A stretch of 64,000 nt of DNA from Comamonas odontotermitis (GTDB taxonomy: Bacteria; Pseudomonadota; Gammaproteobacteria; Burkholderiales; Burkholderiaceae_C). Below the pieces are notes generated by a model. That model made no database searches. It was not told where the DNA came from and saw only the letters and a list, made by a program, of their open reading frames with translations. The stretch covers positions 1 to 64,000 of the forward strand of contig NZ_JACHKZ010000012.1 in assembly GCF_014207855.1 (NCBI RefSeq), written 5' to 3'. Positions 17,741 through 26,257 of this stretch are shown one piece after another. The translations under genes and the position numbers were made by a program. Within the stretch, counting starts at the first letter, position 1. Every line of letters starts with the position of its first letter.

Positions 17741-19324
17741 TCAGTTCTGCCAGCGCAGGTTCTCGATCGCAAATACGGGTATGGGGCAGTGCTCCCACAT
17801 GCCCGCCAGTTCACGCCGGATGAAGTTGCGCTCAGGTCGCAGCTGGATGAAGAGGTTGACCGCATCCTCGGTGATCTGGCGCTGCGCCTGCCCCAGCTGT
17901 TCGTTGCGCTCGGCATCGTTGCGTGCAGCGCGTACCTTCTCCCAGATCTTCTTGAAGGCCCGGTTGTCGTAGTTGAAGTAATAGCCGCTGCGGGCATAGA
18001 TGTTCAGGTCCATGGGCTCGACATGCATGATGACCGTCATGTCATAGTCCTTCTGCTTGAACACCTTGTCGAGCCAGGTGGGCCAGTCCATGGTCACGAT
18101 TTCGACCTGGATGCCGATGGCCTCCATCTGCCGGGCCACAATCAGGCTGCCATAGCGCCCATAGTCGGTGGGCGGCAATGCCAGCTTCAACACTGTCCCC
18201 GGCGCCACACCGGCTTCGCGCAGCAGCGCCTTGGCGCGCTCCACGTCGTAGGGGTAGCGGTTCACCAGATCCACATAGGCGGGGTGAAAGGGGGAGAAAT
18301 GCGTGCCAATGGGTACAGCCTGAATGAGCGGCCCATAGATGCCATGGTATTCACGGCGGTCCAAGGCATGGCTGAGTGCACGGCGCACACGGATGTCGTT
18401 GAGCGGCGCACGCGCATTGTTCAATGCCACGATCTGCTTGCCCTCCACACCGCGCGAGGTCATGACGTAATCGGAGCGGCCCGCAAAGGCGCCGGTCAGC
18501 CGCGTCACGCTGCTGAGCACATCAATGCGGCCCTCAGCGAGCATGCTTTCCGTCTCGAACGAGGTGGTCATGAAGAGAAACTGTGCCTCGCGTATCTGCG
18601 GTTTCAGGGAATTCCACCAGGAGTCATTGCGCACCAGGCTGACAGAGTGGCCCCGCCGCCAGGGCTTGACCCGGTACGGCCCTGTGCCCACTGGCTGGAC
18701 AGCATTGGTATCTGCCGTATCGGGGTGCACCATGACGGCGCCTGGCAAGGCCAGCGCATAAGGCAGCAGGCTGTCGGGTGCGGTCAGGTGAATGCGCAGC
18801 AACTGGTCGTCCACAGCCTCCACCGAGGCAACCTTGTCAAACCACTCAAGGTAGGCATTCATGCTGGTCATCTTCAGCATGCGCTGCAGGCTGAAGACTG
18901 CGGTGCGCGCATTGAAGGGCTTGCCGTCGTGGTAGAGCACCTGCCCGCGCAGCTCGAAATCGACTGTCTTGCCGTCCTTGCTCACCTGCCACTGCGTCGC
19001 CAGCCGTGGCTTTACCTTGCCCTCTCCATCGATGAAAGTCAGCCCCTCATAGACATTGGCATAGGTGATTTCGCTTGCCGTGCCCGCACTGGTGGTGGTG
19101 ATATCGAGCGATGGAGGCTCCAGCTGGATGCCAATGCGCAGGCTGTCCGAGCCAGCCTGTGCCGGAATCACCCACAGCCAACATAGCAGCGCCAACAGCC
19201 CCTGCAGCCACAGCATCCTGCGTGGCCTTTGCAGTCTTTGCGGCGGCAGCAGGCAAGCAGGCAACAGGCCCTGCTCTACTGCCTGCCGTTCGCCTTCATC
19301 AACTACCGTGCTTTGCTCTTTCAT
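17741..19324 (-). CDS. Extracytoplasmic solute-binding protein, family 5 (oligopeptide/nickel type)
   Basis: A periplasmic binding protein of 527 residues. An N-terminal hydrophobic segment (MLWLQGLLALLCWLWVIPAQA) about 35 residues in acts as a signal peptide or anchor. The mature part has the SBP_bac_5 features: SLDITTTSAGTASEITYANVYEGL, VGTGPYRV, LNNARAPLNDIRVRRALSHALDR and YPYDVERAKALLREAG. An AGGAG site stands just upstream of the ATG at 19324. No permease or ATPase gene is adjacent. Instead it lies between a LuxR-type regulator and a hybrid kinase, so it may act as a ligand sensor rather than a transporter part. Confidence 0.88.
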   Translation of the reverse strand: MKEQSTVVDEGERQAVEQGLLPACLLPPQRLQRPRRMLWLQGLLALLCWLWVIPAQAGSDSLRIGIQLEPPSLDITTTSAGTASEITYANVYEGLTFIDGEGKVKPRLATQWQVSKDGKTVDFELRGQVLYHDGKPFNARTAVFSLQRMLKMTSMNAYLEWFDKVASVEAVDDQLLRIHLTAPDSLLPYALALPGAVMVHPDTADTNAVQPVGTGPYRVKPWRRGHSVSLVRNDSWWNSLKPQIREAQFLFMTTSFETESMLAEGRIDVLSSVTRLTGAFAGRSDYVMTSRGVEGKQIVALNNARAPLNDIRVRRALSHALDRREYHGIYGPLIQAVPIGTHFSPFHPAYVDLVNRYPYDVERAKALLREAGVAPGTVLKLALPPTDYGRYGSLIVARQMEAIGIQVEIVTMDWPTWLDKVFKQKDYDMTVIMHVEPMDLNIYARSGYYFNYDNRAFKKIWEKVRAARNDAERNEQLGQAQRQITEDAVNLFIQLRPERNFIRRELAGMWEHCPIPVFAIENLRWQN

Positions 19325-19378
19325 TGTGGTTTCCTCCTGCCGGCTGCCCATATCACTGACACGGGCCGCCGCCCGTGC

Positions 19379-20035
19379 CTACTTGATGGGCATGGCCGGC
19401 AGAACGCCGCTGCGCTGGGCGTTGAGCACGGCCTGGGTGCGCGTCTCGGCGCCAAAGTGCTTCAGCACCGACGCCACCTGGTTGCGGATCGTGTGTTCGC
19501 TCAGGCCAAACTGCCTGGCAATTGCCTTGTTGCTGTAGCCTTTGGCGAGCATCTTCAGGACTTCGTACTGGCGCACAGGCAACTCGCTCTCGCCCTCTGC
19601 CAGAGGCGGCACCGTGCACAGGCTCACAGGCTTGCTGCGGCTCACTGGCTCCATCCCGGGGCTTCTGCGCAGCCAGTGCTGCACCTGGGCGCATATCGCG
19701 TCGGGCTGCATGGCTTTGGACATGAAGCCTGACGCTCCTTGCCGCACGGCATCCTTCATCAACTCCGGATGGTCATGGCCGGAGAGCATCACCACAAAGG
19801 CACGCGGCCAGCGCTTTCGTACATGATCGATACCGGCCAGTCCATCGCACCCAGGCATGCTGATGTCCAGCAGCACCAGATCGGCCCAGCACTGCAGCGC
19901 AATGGCCTCGGCCACCGAACTCGCCTCATGGATATGGGCCTGCACCATGTCGCTGGTCGACAGCATCATCCGCAGCCCTTTGCGGAACATGGGGTGGTCA
20001 TCAACCAGCACGACCGATGGCAATGGAAGCGTCAT
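19379..20035 (-). CDS. LuxR/NarL-family response regulator
   Basis: Response regulator of 218 residues. The receiver domain has VDDHPMFRKGL at the start, phosphoacceptor LVLLDISMPGCDG and a VVMLSGHDHPE segment. The C-terminal helix-turn-helix (about 150-210) reads RQYEVLKMLAKGYSNKAIARQ with LSEHTIRNQVASVL, typical of NarL/FixJ outputs. I start at ATG 20035, with GAGGG nearby upstream. It is the first gene of the set with the solute-binding protein and hybrid kinase, and it faces the secreted-fibre locus across a 377-base promoter region, making that locus its likely target. Confidence 0.93.
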   Translation of the reverse strand: MTLPLPSVVLVDDHPMFRKGLRMMLSTSDMVQAHIHEASSVAEAIALQCWADLVLLDISMPGCDGLAGIDHVRKRWPRAFVVMLSGHDHPELMKDAVRQGASGFMSKAMQPDAICAQVQHWLRRSPGMEPVSRSKPVSLCTVPPLAEGESELPVRQYEVLKMLAKGYSNKAIARQFGLSEHTIRNQVASVLKHFGAETRTQAVLNAQRSGVLPAMPIK

Positions 20036-20412
20036 GTTTATCCCTCTTCTCTCTCTTTTTGATAACTTTTGGCGCAAACACATACATATCGTTACCTTAC
20101 ATCCAAACCAATCCGTAACCAATAGTTCATTTGTACTAACTGCCTTTTGATGTGCTTTTCAGCATCGATTTCATCAAATATGAAAATTTTCAATTCATTG
20201 ATAAATATATGAAAAATACAAAACATCCCCCACAGAAAGGCCTCCACCTACCCCGTTTCTGACGCTTCCGCCTAGTGCATCTGAACTATTTACGATTTTT
20301 CACCAAAAAATGACCATGCAGCCATGCGAAGGCATTGCTGCGATGCGGCCAGTGCACTCGCGCTTCCCTCCGCTTGGCCCACGGCAAGCGGACCCACCAA
20401 TGCGAGGACGAC
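20036..20412. promoter_or_regulatory. Divergent AT-rich control region
   Basis: A 377-base region separates the minus-strand response regulator from the plus-strand secreted-protein trio. It is much richer in A+T than either flank, most of all at 20040-20240 with runs such as ATAAATATATG. CGTTACC and CGTAACC-like elements lie near 20090 and 20115. I cannot fix promoters by eye, but its position and composition fit a shared bidirectional control region. Confidence 0.5.
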
Positions 20413-20988
20413 ATGAACAAAACCACCACCTATCTGGCCATCGGCTTGCTGACGGCGGCCACCCATGCCCATGCACAGGGCTGGCTCGGCGAATCCGTGC
20501 CATGGCAGTTCCAGACCAGCGCGGACCGCGCCAACCGGGCCTTGGTCAACGACCTGGTAGAGAAGAAGAAAGGCGGCTATTACGACGCATTCAAAAGCAC
20601 CTACATCACCAATATCGAACGCCAGGTCAACTGCAACTTCCAGCCCACTTCGGCTGGTAACAGCAGCGCTGCAGACCAAGCCAATAACGTGGCTTCTCCC
20701 GTAACCAATGCCTCATCTGGCACCAGCGCCAGCAGCACCGGCAGCTCCAGCGAAAGCCGTGACAACCTCGGCCGCGGCGGAGTTACCAACAACAACCAGA
20801 GCAACTCCGGCCCCATCACCAGCGGTGTGCAGGGCAGCCCTTCGACCACCACCACGGCGCCCATCAACAGCGACCGCTCCAATGGCCAGCAGGACATGCA
20901 GGTCGCGCAGAACAACAGCGGCAGCCAGACCACGAACGTGAGCGGCAGCTCGGCCTGCCAGTTCAGCTCCAGCGGTGCCATCAACTAA
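20413..20988 (+). CDS. Secreted Asn/Ser/Gly-rich protein, candidate fibre subunit (HfaA-like by position)
   Basis: A 191-residue exported protein. A signal peptide (TYLAIGLLTAATHAHA) is cut near residue 22. A short ordered region has WQFQ and ERQVNCNF. From about residue 85 on the protein is low-complexity Asn, Gln, Ser, Thr and Gly, with two cysteines in total. This composition resembles curli-type and holdfast-anchor subunits, but I see no true curlin repeat. The ATG has GAGGA upstream. A CsgG-like lipoprotein gene starts 17 bases downstream, so the two are almost certainly co-transcribed, and export through that pore is the natural inference. Confidence 0.6.
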   Translation: MNKTTTYLAIGLLTAATHAHAQGWLGESVPWQFQTSADRANRALVNDLVEKKKGGYYDAFKSTYITNIERQVNCNFQPTSAGNSSAADQANNVASPVTNASSGTSASSTGSSSESRDNLGRGGVTNNNQSNSGPITSGVQGSPSTTTTAPINSDRSNGQQDMQVAQNNSGSQTTNVSGSSACQFSSSGAIN

Positions 20989-21005
20989 GCGCGGCGGAGG
21001 ACACC

Positions 21006-22385
21006 ATGCATACACCCACCAAGCACACAGTTCCCGTACTGCAGGCAGGGCGCAGCAAAATCCTGCCCCTGTCCACCCTGGCTGCCACCCTGCTGCTGGG
21101 CGGCTGCGCGCTGCCTACCTACCAGCAGGTGCAGATGGCCGAAGGCGAAGCCGCCGTCATGCAAGGGCCGGGCCCGCGCCACAACGGTACGCCGCTCGAT
21201 GGCATTCTGGCCTGCCTGTCACACCGCATCGTGGCCCAGCAAGGCGGCAAAGCGCCCCTGTCGGTGGCCGTCGGCGACATCAAGGACTACACCGGAAAGT
21301 ACTCGCAGGGCGATGGCAATGTCGTCACCCAAGGCGGCGCGCTGATGGTGTATTCGGCGCTGGGCAAGCTCGGCGGCGCGATTGACGTGCGCGAGCGCTT
21401 CGACACCCGCGTGGCCGAGCTGGAGCTGGCCTATACCGACCGGCGCCAGCTGGGCGATGGCAACTCACATGCACTGGCTGATGACAAGGGCCAGCGTGCG
21501 GTGCCCTGGCTTCCGTACTACGGTGGCTCCATCCTCAAGTCCGACTACTACATCATCGGCGGCCTCACCGAAGTGAACTACAACATCCAGTCCGGCGGCA
21601 TCGAGGCCCAGATCAACCAGATCGGTCCGCGCTACCGGGTCTTCACCATGAATGTCGGCGCAGACCTTCGCATTGTCGAGACCCGCACGCTGCGTGTGGT
21701 GCGTGCTGTCAGCCTGCAAAAGCAGATCGTGGGCCGGGAAATCGGCGCAGGCATCTTCCGCTTCTTCGGCAGCAACCTGTTCGACATCAACGCTGGCAGC
21801 AAGGATCTGGAGCCCGTGCAGCTGGGCGTGCGCACCACGCTGGAGCAAGGTGTGATCGAGCTCATCAGCACCATCACCCAGACGCCTGCAGCGCCTTGCC
21901 TGGAAAAGACCGGCGCTACCGAACAGGCCAAGGCAACCGCCACACCGCCCGAAGAAGCTCCGCCAGCTCCCACGCCCGCGCCAGCCCAACCCACTGCAGC
22001 TGCGCCCCAGGCAGCGGTTGCCACCGAGCCGCTGCAGGAAAGTACGGCCGCCGCGCTCACGGCGATGGACGTGGTGTTCGAGGAAAACTCCAACCGCATC
22101 GCCCAACAATCGGCTACTGCGGCTGAAACCGTGGCAACGCGCCTGCGCGCAGGCCAGGGCGTACGCATGGCCTTGCTGGCCCGTGAGCGCGAAGCCGACC
22201 AGAACCCCACTCGCCGCGACGAGCTGACCGACGCCCGCATCCAAGCCTTGCGCAACCTGCTGGCGCAGCACGGCGTTCCGCCAGATCAGATACGCATCAC
22301 CTGGCGCCCATCGCCAGGCGACAACACCGTTCACCGCTATGGCGCTGGCTACCGGCTGCTCGCCAAGCTGCAGGTGACCCCCTGA
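21006..22385 (+). CDS. CsgG/HfaB-like outer-membrane secretion lipoprotein with extra C-terminal domain
   Basis: A 459-residue lipoprotein. The signal peptide ends in LLLGGC (Cys about residue 34). The CsgG-family region spans about 50-295 and contains GGLTEVNYNIQSGG, VGADLRIVETRTLRVV, KQIVGREIGAGIFRFFG and LGVRTTLEQGVIELI, a pattern close to HfaB, the Caulobacter holdfast-anchor protein. A Pro/Ala linker (about 300-345) leads to a tail with RRDELTDARIQALRNLLAQHG that resembles the C-terminus of OmpA-like peptidoglycan-binding domains. Such a tail is absent from CsgG. GGAGG precedes the start. It probably secretes or anchors the flanking low-complexity proteins. Confidence 0.82.
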   Translation: MHTPTKHTVPVLQAGRSKILPLSTLAATLLLGGCALPTYQQVQMAEGEAAVMQGPGPRHNGTPLDGILACLSHRIVAQQGGKAPLSVAVGDIKDYTGKYSQGDGNVVTQGGALMVYSALGKLGGAIDVRERFDTRVAELELAYTDRRQLGDGNSHALADDKGQRAVPWLPYYGGSILKSDYYIIGGLTEVNYNIQSGGIEAQINQIGPRYRVFTMNVGADLRIVETRTLRVVRAVSLQKQIVGREIGAGIFRFFGSNLFDINAGSKDLEPVQLGVRTTLEQGVIELISTITQTPAAPCLEKTGATEQAKATATPPEEAPPAPTPAPAQPTAAAPQAAVATEPLQESTAAALTAMDVVFEENSNRIAQQSATAAETVATRLRAGQGVRMALLAREREADQNPTRRDELTDARIQALRNLLAQHGVPPDQIRITWRPSPGDNTVHRYGAGYRLLAKLQVTP

Positions 22386-22407
22386 GGCGTCAGCCAGGGT
22401 ACGTCGA

Positions 22408-22462
22408 TATCAAAACCATAGCTGATAGCGCTTTCCCCAAAAGCGTTTGAGGCCAATCACCT
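22408..22462. repeat. Small ATAGCT...GCGCTT intergenic repeat
   Basis: CATAGCTGATAGCGCTTTC followed by AAAAGCGTTTGAGGCC forms an imperfect inverted repeat (GCGCTTT/AAAAGCG). It lies between the CsgG-like gene and the large repeat-protein gene and might form a processing or attenuation hairpin. Confidence 0.5.
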
Positions 22463-22516
22463 TCCTTTTCAAGAGTTCTTCCCCAGCCCCGCTCCATTTT
22501 TTCCAAGGAGAGCACC

Positions 22517-25500
22517 ATGTCACGTCACACCACATCCTCTTCGCGCCGCGTTCCCCGCACACATCTGGCGCCACTGGCCGCTGCCGTGGCACTGCTTGGC
22601 GCAGCCATGGGCGCGCAGGCCCAGATCATCAGCGCGGGCCCGCCAGCGGTCATCGGACCCACGCCGTCGCAAAACAGCAGCGGCCCTGTGACCGCCAATG
22701 GCGGCGCCAACCTGGTTCTTGGTACCCTGGACCCGGTCACCACCAACAACAGCAATAACAGCCTCGGCGCCAGCGCCCACGGCAACGAACACCAATTGGC
22801 CCCTGGCGCCACGGAGGCGCTCTCCATCACCAGCCAGGCCGGTGCCGTCAACCCCGTAGTGACAGCCACCCAGCTGGTCACGGGCGCCGTTACGGCCAAT
22901 ACCAACAATACGACCGTCGGCATCGACACCACAGGCGCAGCCAATGCGCTGGCGAATGCGGGCAGCCGTGTCGGCGCCACGGCCAATGTGAGCGGCAACG
23001 AGGTTTCCACCCAAGCCAGCGGCAACTCCGACGTCGCCACGATGGCCATCAGCGCCCCCACGCTGGTGCTGGCCACGCCCGCCATTGCCGGCACCGGGCA
23101 GGTAACGGCAAGCAACATATCAGCCAACACCGCTGTGCGGCTGCTGGGCGCCAGCATTCAGCCCCGCAGTGGCAGCTGGACGGATTTGACCGTCAACGTC
23201 TCCGGCAATACCGCAGACACATCCGCCTCGGCCAACCAATCAAAGACCGGCATTGCCGTTACTACACCTGCAGACCTGACCATCTCCACCACCGGCGGGC
23301 TCATGAGCGGCGTGACCCAGGTGCAGGCCGGCACCACCAGAGCCATCAGCGCCGTTGATACGCTGGGCACGCAAATCCAGGGAACCCTCACCTCTCCAAG
23401 CCCTTCGAACAGCAGTTTCAACACCAGCGGCAACCAGGCCACGGCATCAGCGCAGAGCAACCAGCAAAGCAACCAGATTGCAATGGACGCGGGCTCCGTC
23501 CAGCTTGACGGCACGCTGCCTGCATTTGCCAACACGGTGCAAGCGGCCAGTGGCAGCACGCAAGCGCAGAGTGTCGTAGGCATGCTGGGCGTGAGCAACG
23601 CATCCACCAACTCGTCCGGCAACCAGTACATCGTCAATGGCAATACCGCAGGTGCAAGCGCCAGCGGCAATACAGGGAACACCGGCGTCTCCGTGACGGC
23701 TGACAGCAGCATCACCGGCCCTGCGGCCATGGGCCCCGAGGCCATCGTGACGGTGGGCAACACCCAGAGCTTTGCCGGTGCGGGCGTCAGTGCCCATACC
23801 AAGGTGACCCAGCTGGGCTCGTCGATGGCACCTTCGATTCTGGGCAACTCCAGCGGCGATACCCAGACCATTTCGGGCAACAAGGCCTACGCTTCGGCCC
23901 AGGGCTCCGACGCCACCAATACCGCGAACCTGCACGCCAGCGGCAGCATCGACAACACCGGCGCTGCGATAACCAGCACGCAAAGCCATGCAAGCGGCAA
24001 CGTCAGCGCCATCACCGAAGTGACTGCGTTGGGCAGCCGGGCGCTCTTCTCCCAAGGTGGGAGCCAGACCGTGACCGGCAACAGCCTGCAGGCCACTGCG
24101 CAAAGCACCCGGGCGAGCAACGCCATCTCCATCACGGGCGGTTCGCTCAATTTCACACCCGCAGCCATTGTCAGCACTCAGACGCACACCGTCGGCAACA
24201 CCAGCGCCACTGTGGATGTCGCACAGGTTGGCAGTGTTCGCACCACGCTGGGACCCTTGTCCGTCAACACCTTTACCCGCGACCAGCAGACGGTAAGCGG
24301 CAACACTCTGGCCGCCGTTGCCAGCAGCCAGACTGCCAGCAACCAGACCGCCATCAACGGCACCAGCCTGGACAATGCAGGTGCGCTGATCGCCAATACA
24401 CAGACGCATGTCTCCGGCAACGTGAGCGCCACGGTGGCAAACCTCAACCAGGTCAGCCCTGCACCCGCCCCTAGCCCCACCATGGCGATGGTGGGCGTGT
24501 CCGGGCTGTCGCTTTCAGGCGGGCAGAGCATCGTGTCGGGCAACAACGCCAACGCCGATGCCAACATCAACCTCGCTGCCAACACCGCAGCGCTGAAAAG
24601 CGACACCAGCATGAATGGAGCGGGCAGCGGAGCCATCCTGGGCAACGTGCAGGACGCGCAAGCTGGCAACGCAACTTCGCTGGTACAGGTGGACTTCGGG
24701 GTATCGGGCCTGCGCTCGGGTGGGCATGAAGCCATCGTCTCGGACAACAGCGCCAATGCCAGCGCCAGCCAGAACCAGGCGATCAACACCATCAGCCTGC
24801 AGGCCGGAACCAACCTGGCGGCGCCCACATTGCAACTGGGCAGTGACCAGAAGGCCTCAGGCAATACCAGCGCCACGGTCGTCACCAACCTGCTGACTGG
24901 CACCGGCGTGAGCAACAGTGGCGCCACCACCGTGAGCAACAACCAGGCCAGCACCAGTGCGCGCGCCAATGTTGCCAACAACCTACTCGCGCTTGACTCG
25001 ACTACCGCCAGCGGTGGCCTCGCCGGTGTTCTGTCGAACGTGCAGGCCAATGTCGGCCAGGTCAATGCCAACACCACCATGACGATTGGTGTGCAAGGCG
25101 CACTGGATACGGGGGCGGTCACCGTTTCGGGAAATGCCGTCGATGCACTGGGCGCTGGCAACGCGGCGCTCAACAGCATCAACGCAGCAGCGGGCACCGC
25201 CTTCAACGGCAACAGTGCCAGCCTGCTGAACACGCAGACCAACAACGGCGCCATCACCGCCACTGCTGCGCTCAATGCCCCTGCGGGCCAGCCCATGGTG
25301 AGCGGGGGAGCCACCACCTCCAATCTGCTGAACAACACGGTGACTGCAACGGCCTATGGCAACAACGCAGTCAACCAGATCAACATCGTCGCCCTGCCCG
25401 GCCAGCTGGTGGCCAGCACCAACCTGACGTCGACGCAGATCAATACGGGCGCAGTGACCGCTGGCGCCAGCGGAAATGTCAGCAGTGGCGGTGTCTCGAC

Positions 25501-25585
25501 GGGCAACAACATCTCCGGCAACCGCATCAGCGCCGTGGCCGTGGGCAACAACTCGGTGTCGTCCATGACGCTGGGTGTGAAATAA
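22517..25585 (+). CDS. Large secreted Asn/Thr/Ser/Ala-rich repeat protein, candidate surface adhesin (HfaD-like by context)
   Basis: A 1022-residue exported protein with a signal peptide ending ...MGAQAQ near residue 36. The rest consists of degenerate repeats of roughly 65-80 residues. The conserved kernels are VSGN-x4-A-x-A followed by TQTHxSGNxSA. I see no cysteine and very few aromatic or charged residues. This composition is typical of secreted beta-solenoid or fibre proteins. No autotransporter barrel or sortase signal is seen, so export via the adjacent CsgG-like pore is inferred. GGAGAG precedes the ATG, and tandem terminators follow the stop. I cannot assign a described family with confidence. 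Confidence 0.65.
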   Translation: MSRHTTSSSRRVPRTHLAPLAAAVALLGAAMGAQAQIISAGPPAVIGPTPSQNSSGPVTANGGANLVLGTLDPVTTNNSNNSLGASAHGNEHQLAPGATEALSITSQAGAVNPVVTATQLVTGAVTANTNNTTVGIDTTGAANALANAGSRVGATANVSGNEVSTQASGNSDVATMAISAPTLVLATPAIAGTGQVTASNISANTAVRLLGASIQPRSGSWTDLTVNVSGNTADTSASANQSKTGIAVTTPADLTISTTGGLMSGVTQVQAGTTRAISAVDTLGTQIQGTLTSPSPSNSSFNTSGNQATASAQSNQQSNQIAMDAGSVQLDGTLPAFANTVQAASGSTQAQSVVGMLGVSNASTNSSGNQYIVNGNTAGASASGNTGNTGVSVTADSSITGPAAMGPEAIVTVGNTQSFAGAGVSAHTKVTQLGSSMAPSILGNSSGDTQTISGNKAYASAQGSDATNTANLHASGSIDNTGAAITSTQSHASGNVSAITEVTALGSRALFSQGGSQTVTGNSLQATAQSTRASNAISITGGSLNFTPAAIVSTQTHTVGNTSATVDVAQVGSVRTTLGPLSVNTFTRDQQTVSGNTLAAVASSQTASNQTAINGTSLDNAGALIANTQTHVSGNVSATVANLNQVSPAPAPSPTMAMVGVSGLSLSGGQSIVSGNNANADANINLAANTAALKSDTSMNGAGSGAILGNVQDAQAGNATSLVQVDFGVSGLRSGGHEAIVSDNSANASASQNQAINTISLQAGTNLAAPTLQLGSDQKASGNTSATVVTNLLTGTGVSNSGATTVSNNQASTSARANVANNLLALDSTTASGGLAGVLSNVQANVGQVNANTTMTIGVQGALDTGAVTVSGNAVDALGAGNAALNSINAAAGTAFNGNSASLLNTQTNNGAITATAALNAPAGQPMVSGGATTSNLLNNTVTATAYGNNAVNQINIVALPGQLVASTNLTSTQINTGAVTAGASGNVSSGGVSTGNNISGNRISAVAVGNNSVSSMTLGVK

Positions 25586-25606
25586 GCGGCACCCTCACTG
25601 CCGCCC

Positions 25607-25664
25607 GGGCGGACGCATCGTCCCTCGCCGTCCGCCCTTTTGCCCACCACCGGTGGGCTCTTTT
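25607..25664 (+). terminator. Tandem terminators ending the secreted-fibre locus
   Basis: Two hairpins in series: GGGCGGACG/CGTCCGCCC followed by T4 (25607-25641), and GCCCACC-ACC-GGTGGGC followed by TCTTTT (25642-25664). Confidence 0.85.
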
Positions 25665-25700
25665 GCCTCTGCACACGCCACGCCCGCACCGCTGTGCTGA

Positions 25701-25995
25701 GAACGTGTTTACGATCTCTACGCAGCCGCGTTGGAGTGCAATCGGGATGAGTTCGAAGTGCTGGGGCCGCAGCTTGCACCGGGGTACAAGCAAGGGGCAG
25801 CACGAAGAAATCGCCCGGTTTCACTCGAACCCGTAGGGACACTGGGTTTGGGGGCGCCCGGCTAGGGGCGGTCTGCGTCGTTGCAAATCCTCGCAATAGC
25901 GGGGCTATTGATGCGGTATTGCGCCTAGCAGCCCATCGCTAGCCGGGCGCCCCGCAAAGCCACTGTCGCGGCGCGAGGAGATCGTAAACACGTTC
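25701..25995. mobile_element. MITE-like element, copy 1 (295 bp, 18-bp terminal inverted repeats, TGA duplication)
   Basis: The ends are GAACGTGTTTACGATCTC and its exact reverse complement. TGA stands directly outside both ends (25698-25700 and 25996-25998), as expected of a 3-base target duplication. The interior holds several hairpins, including GCAATAGC/GCTATTG and a 14-base pair GGGCGCCCGGCTAG/CTAGCCGGGCGCCC found only in this copy. There is no transposase gene. An inverted, colinear copy lies at 46200-46465. Confidence 0.85.
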
Positions 25996-26257
25996 TGAGG
26001 CTTGAACGGGCAGATGGGGCGCGTTTGCACCAAGAACGGCAGACGCGCTTCAGGTCATGCGCCAGCATGGCCTACAATCAACTTCAGCTTGCGCCACCCA
26101 GAACGAATAACCAAAGCGCAGCCCCCTGGCCACTGTTTCTGCTTGCAACGCGCAGCTTGATATCCGCAGTGGTTGACCTTATCTCTCCAGGGTCGGCACG
26201 ACACTGCAGTCGCAGACTGTCGCCCGCCTTTGGCTGTTTTTCTTGAATGGAACACTT

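Noticed and set aside
20413..20988. Naming this gene csgA or hfaA
   Set aside because: Composition and position are suggestive, but no curlin repeat or clear HfaA motif is visible.
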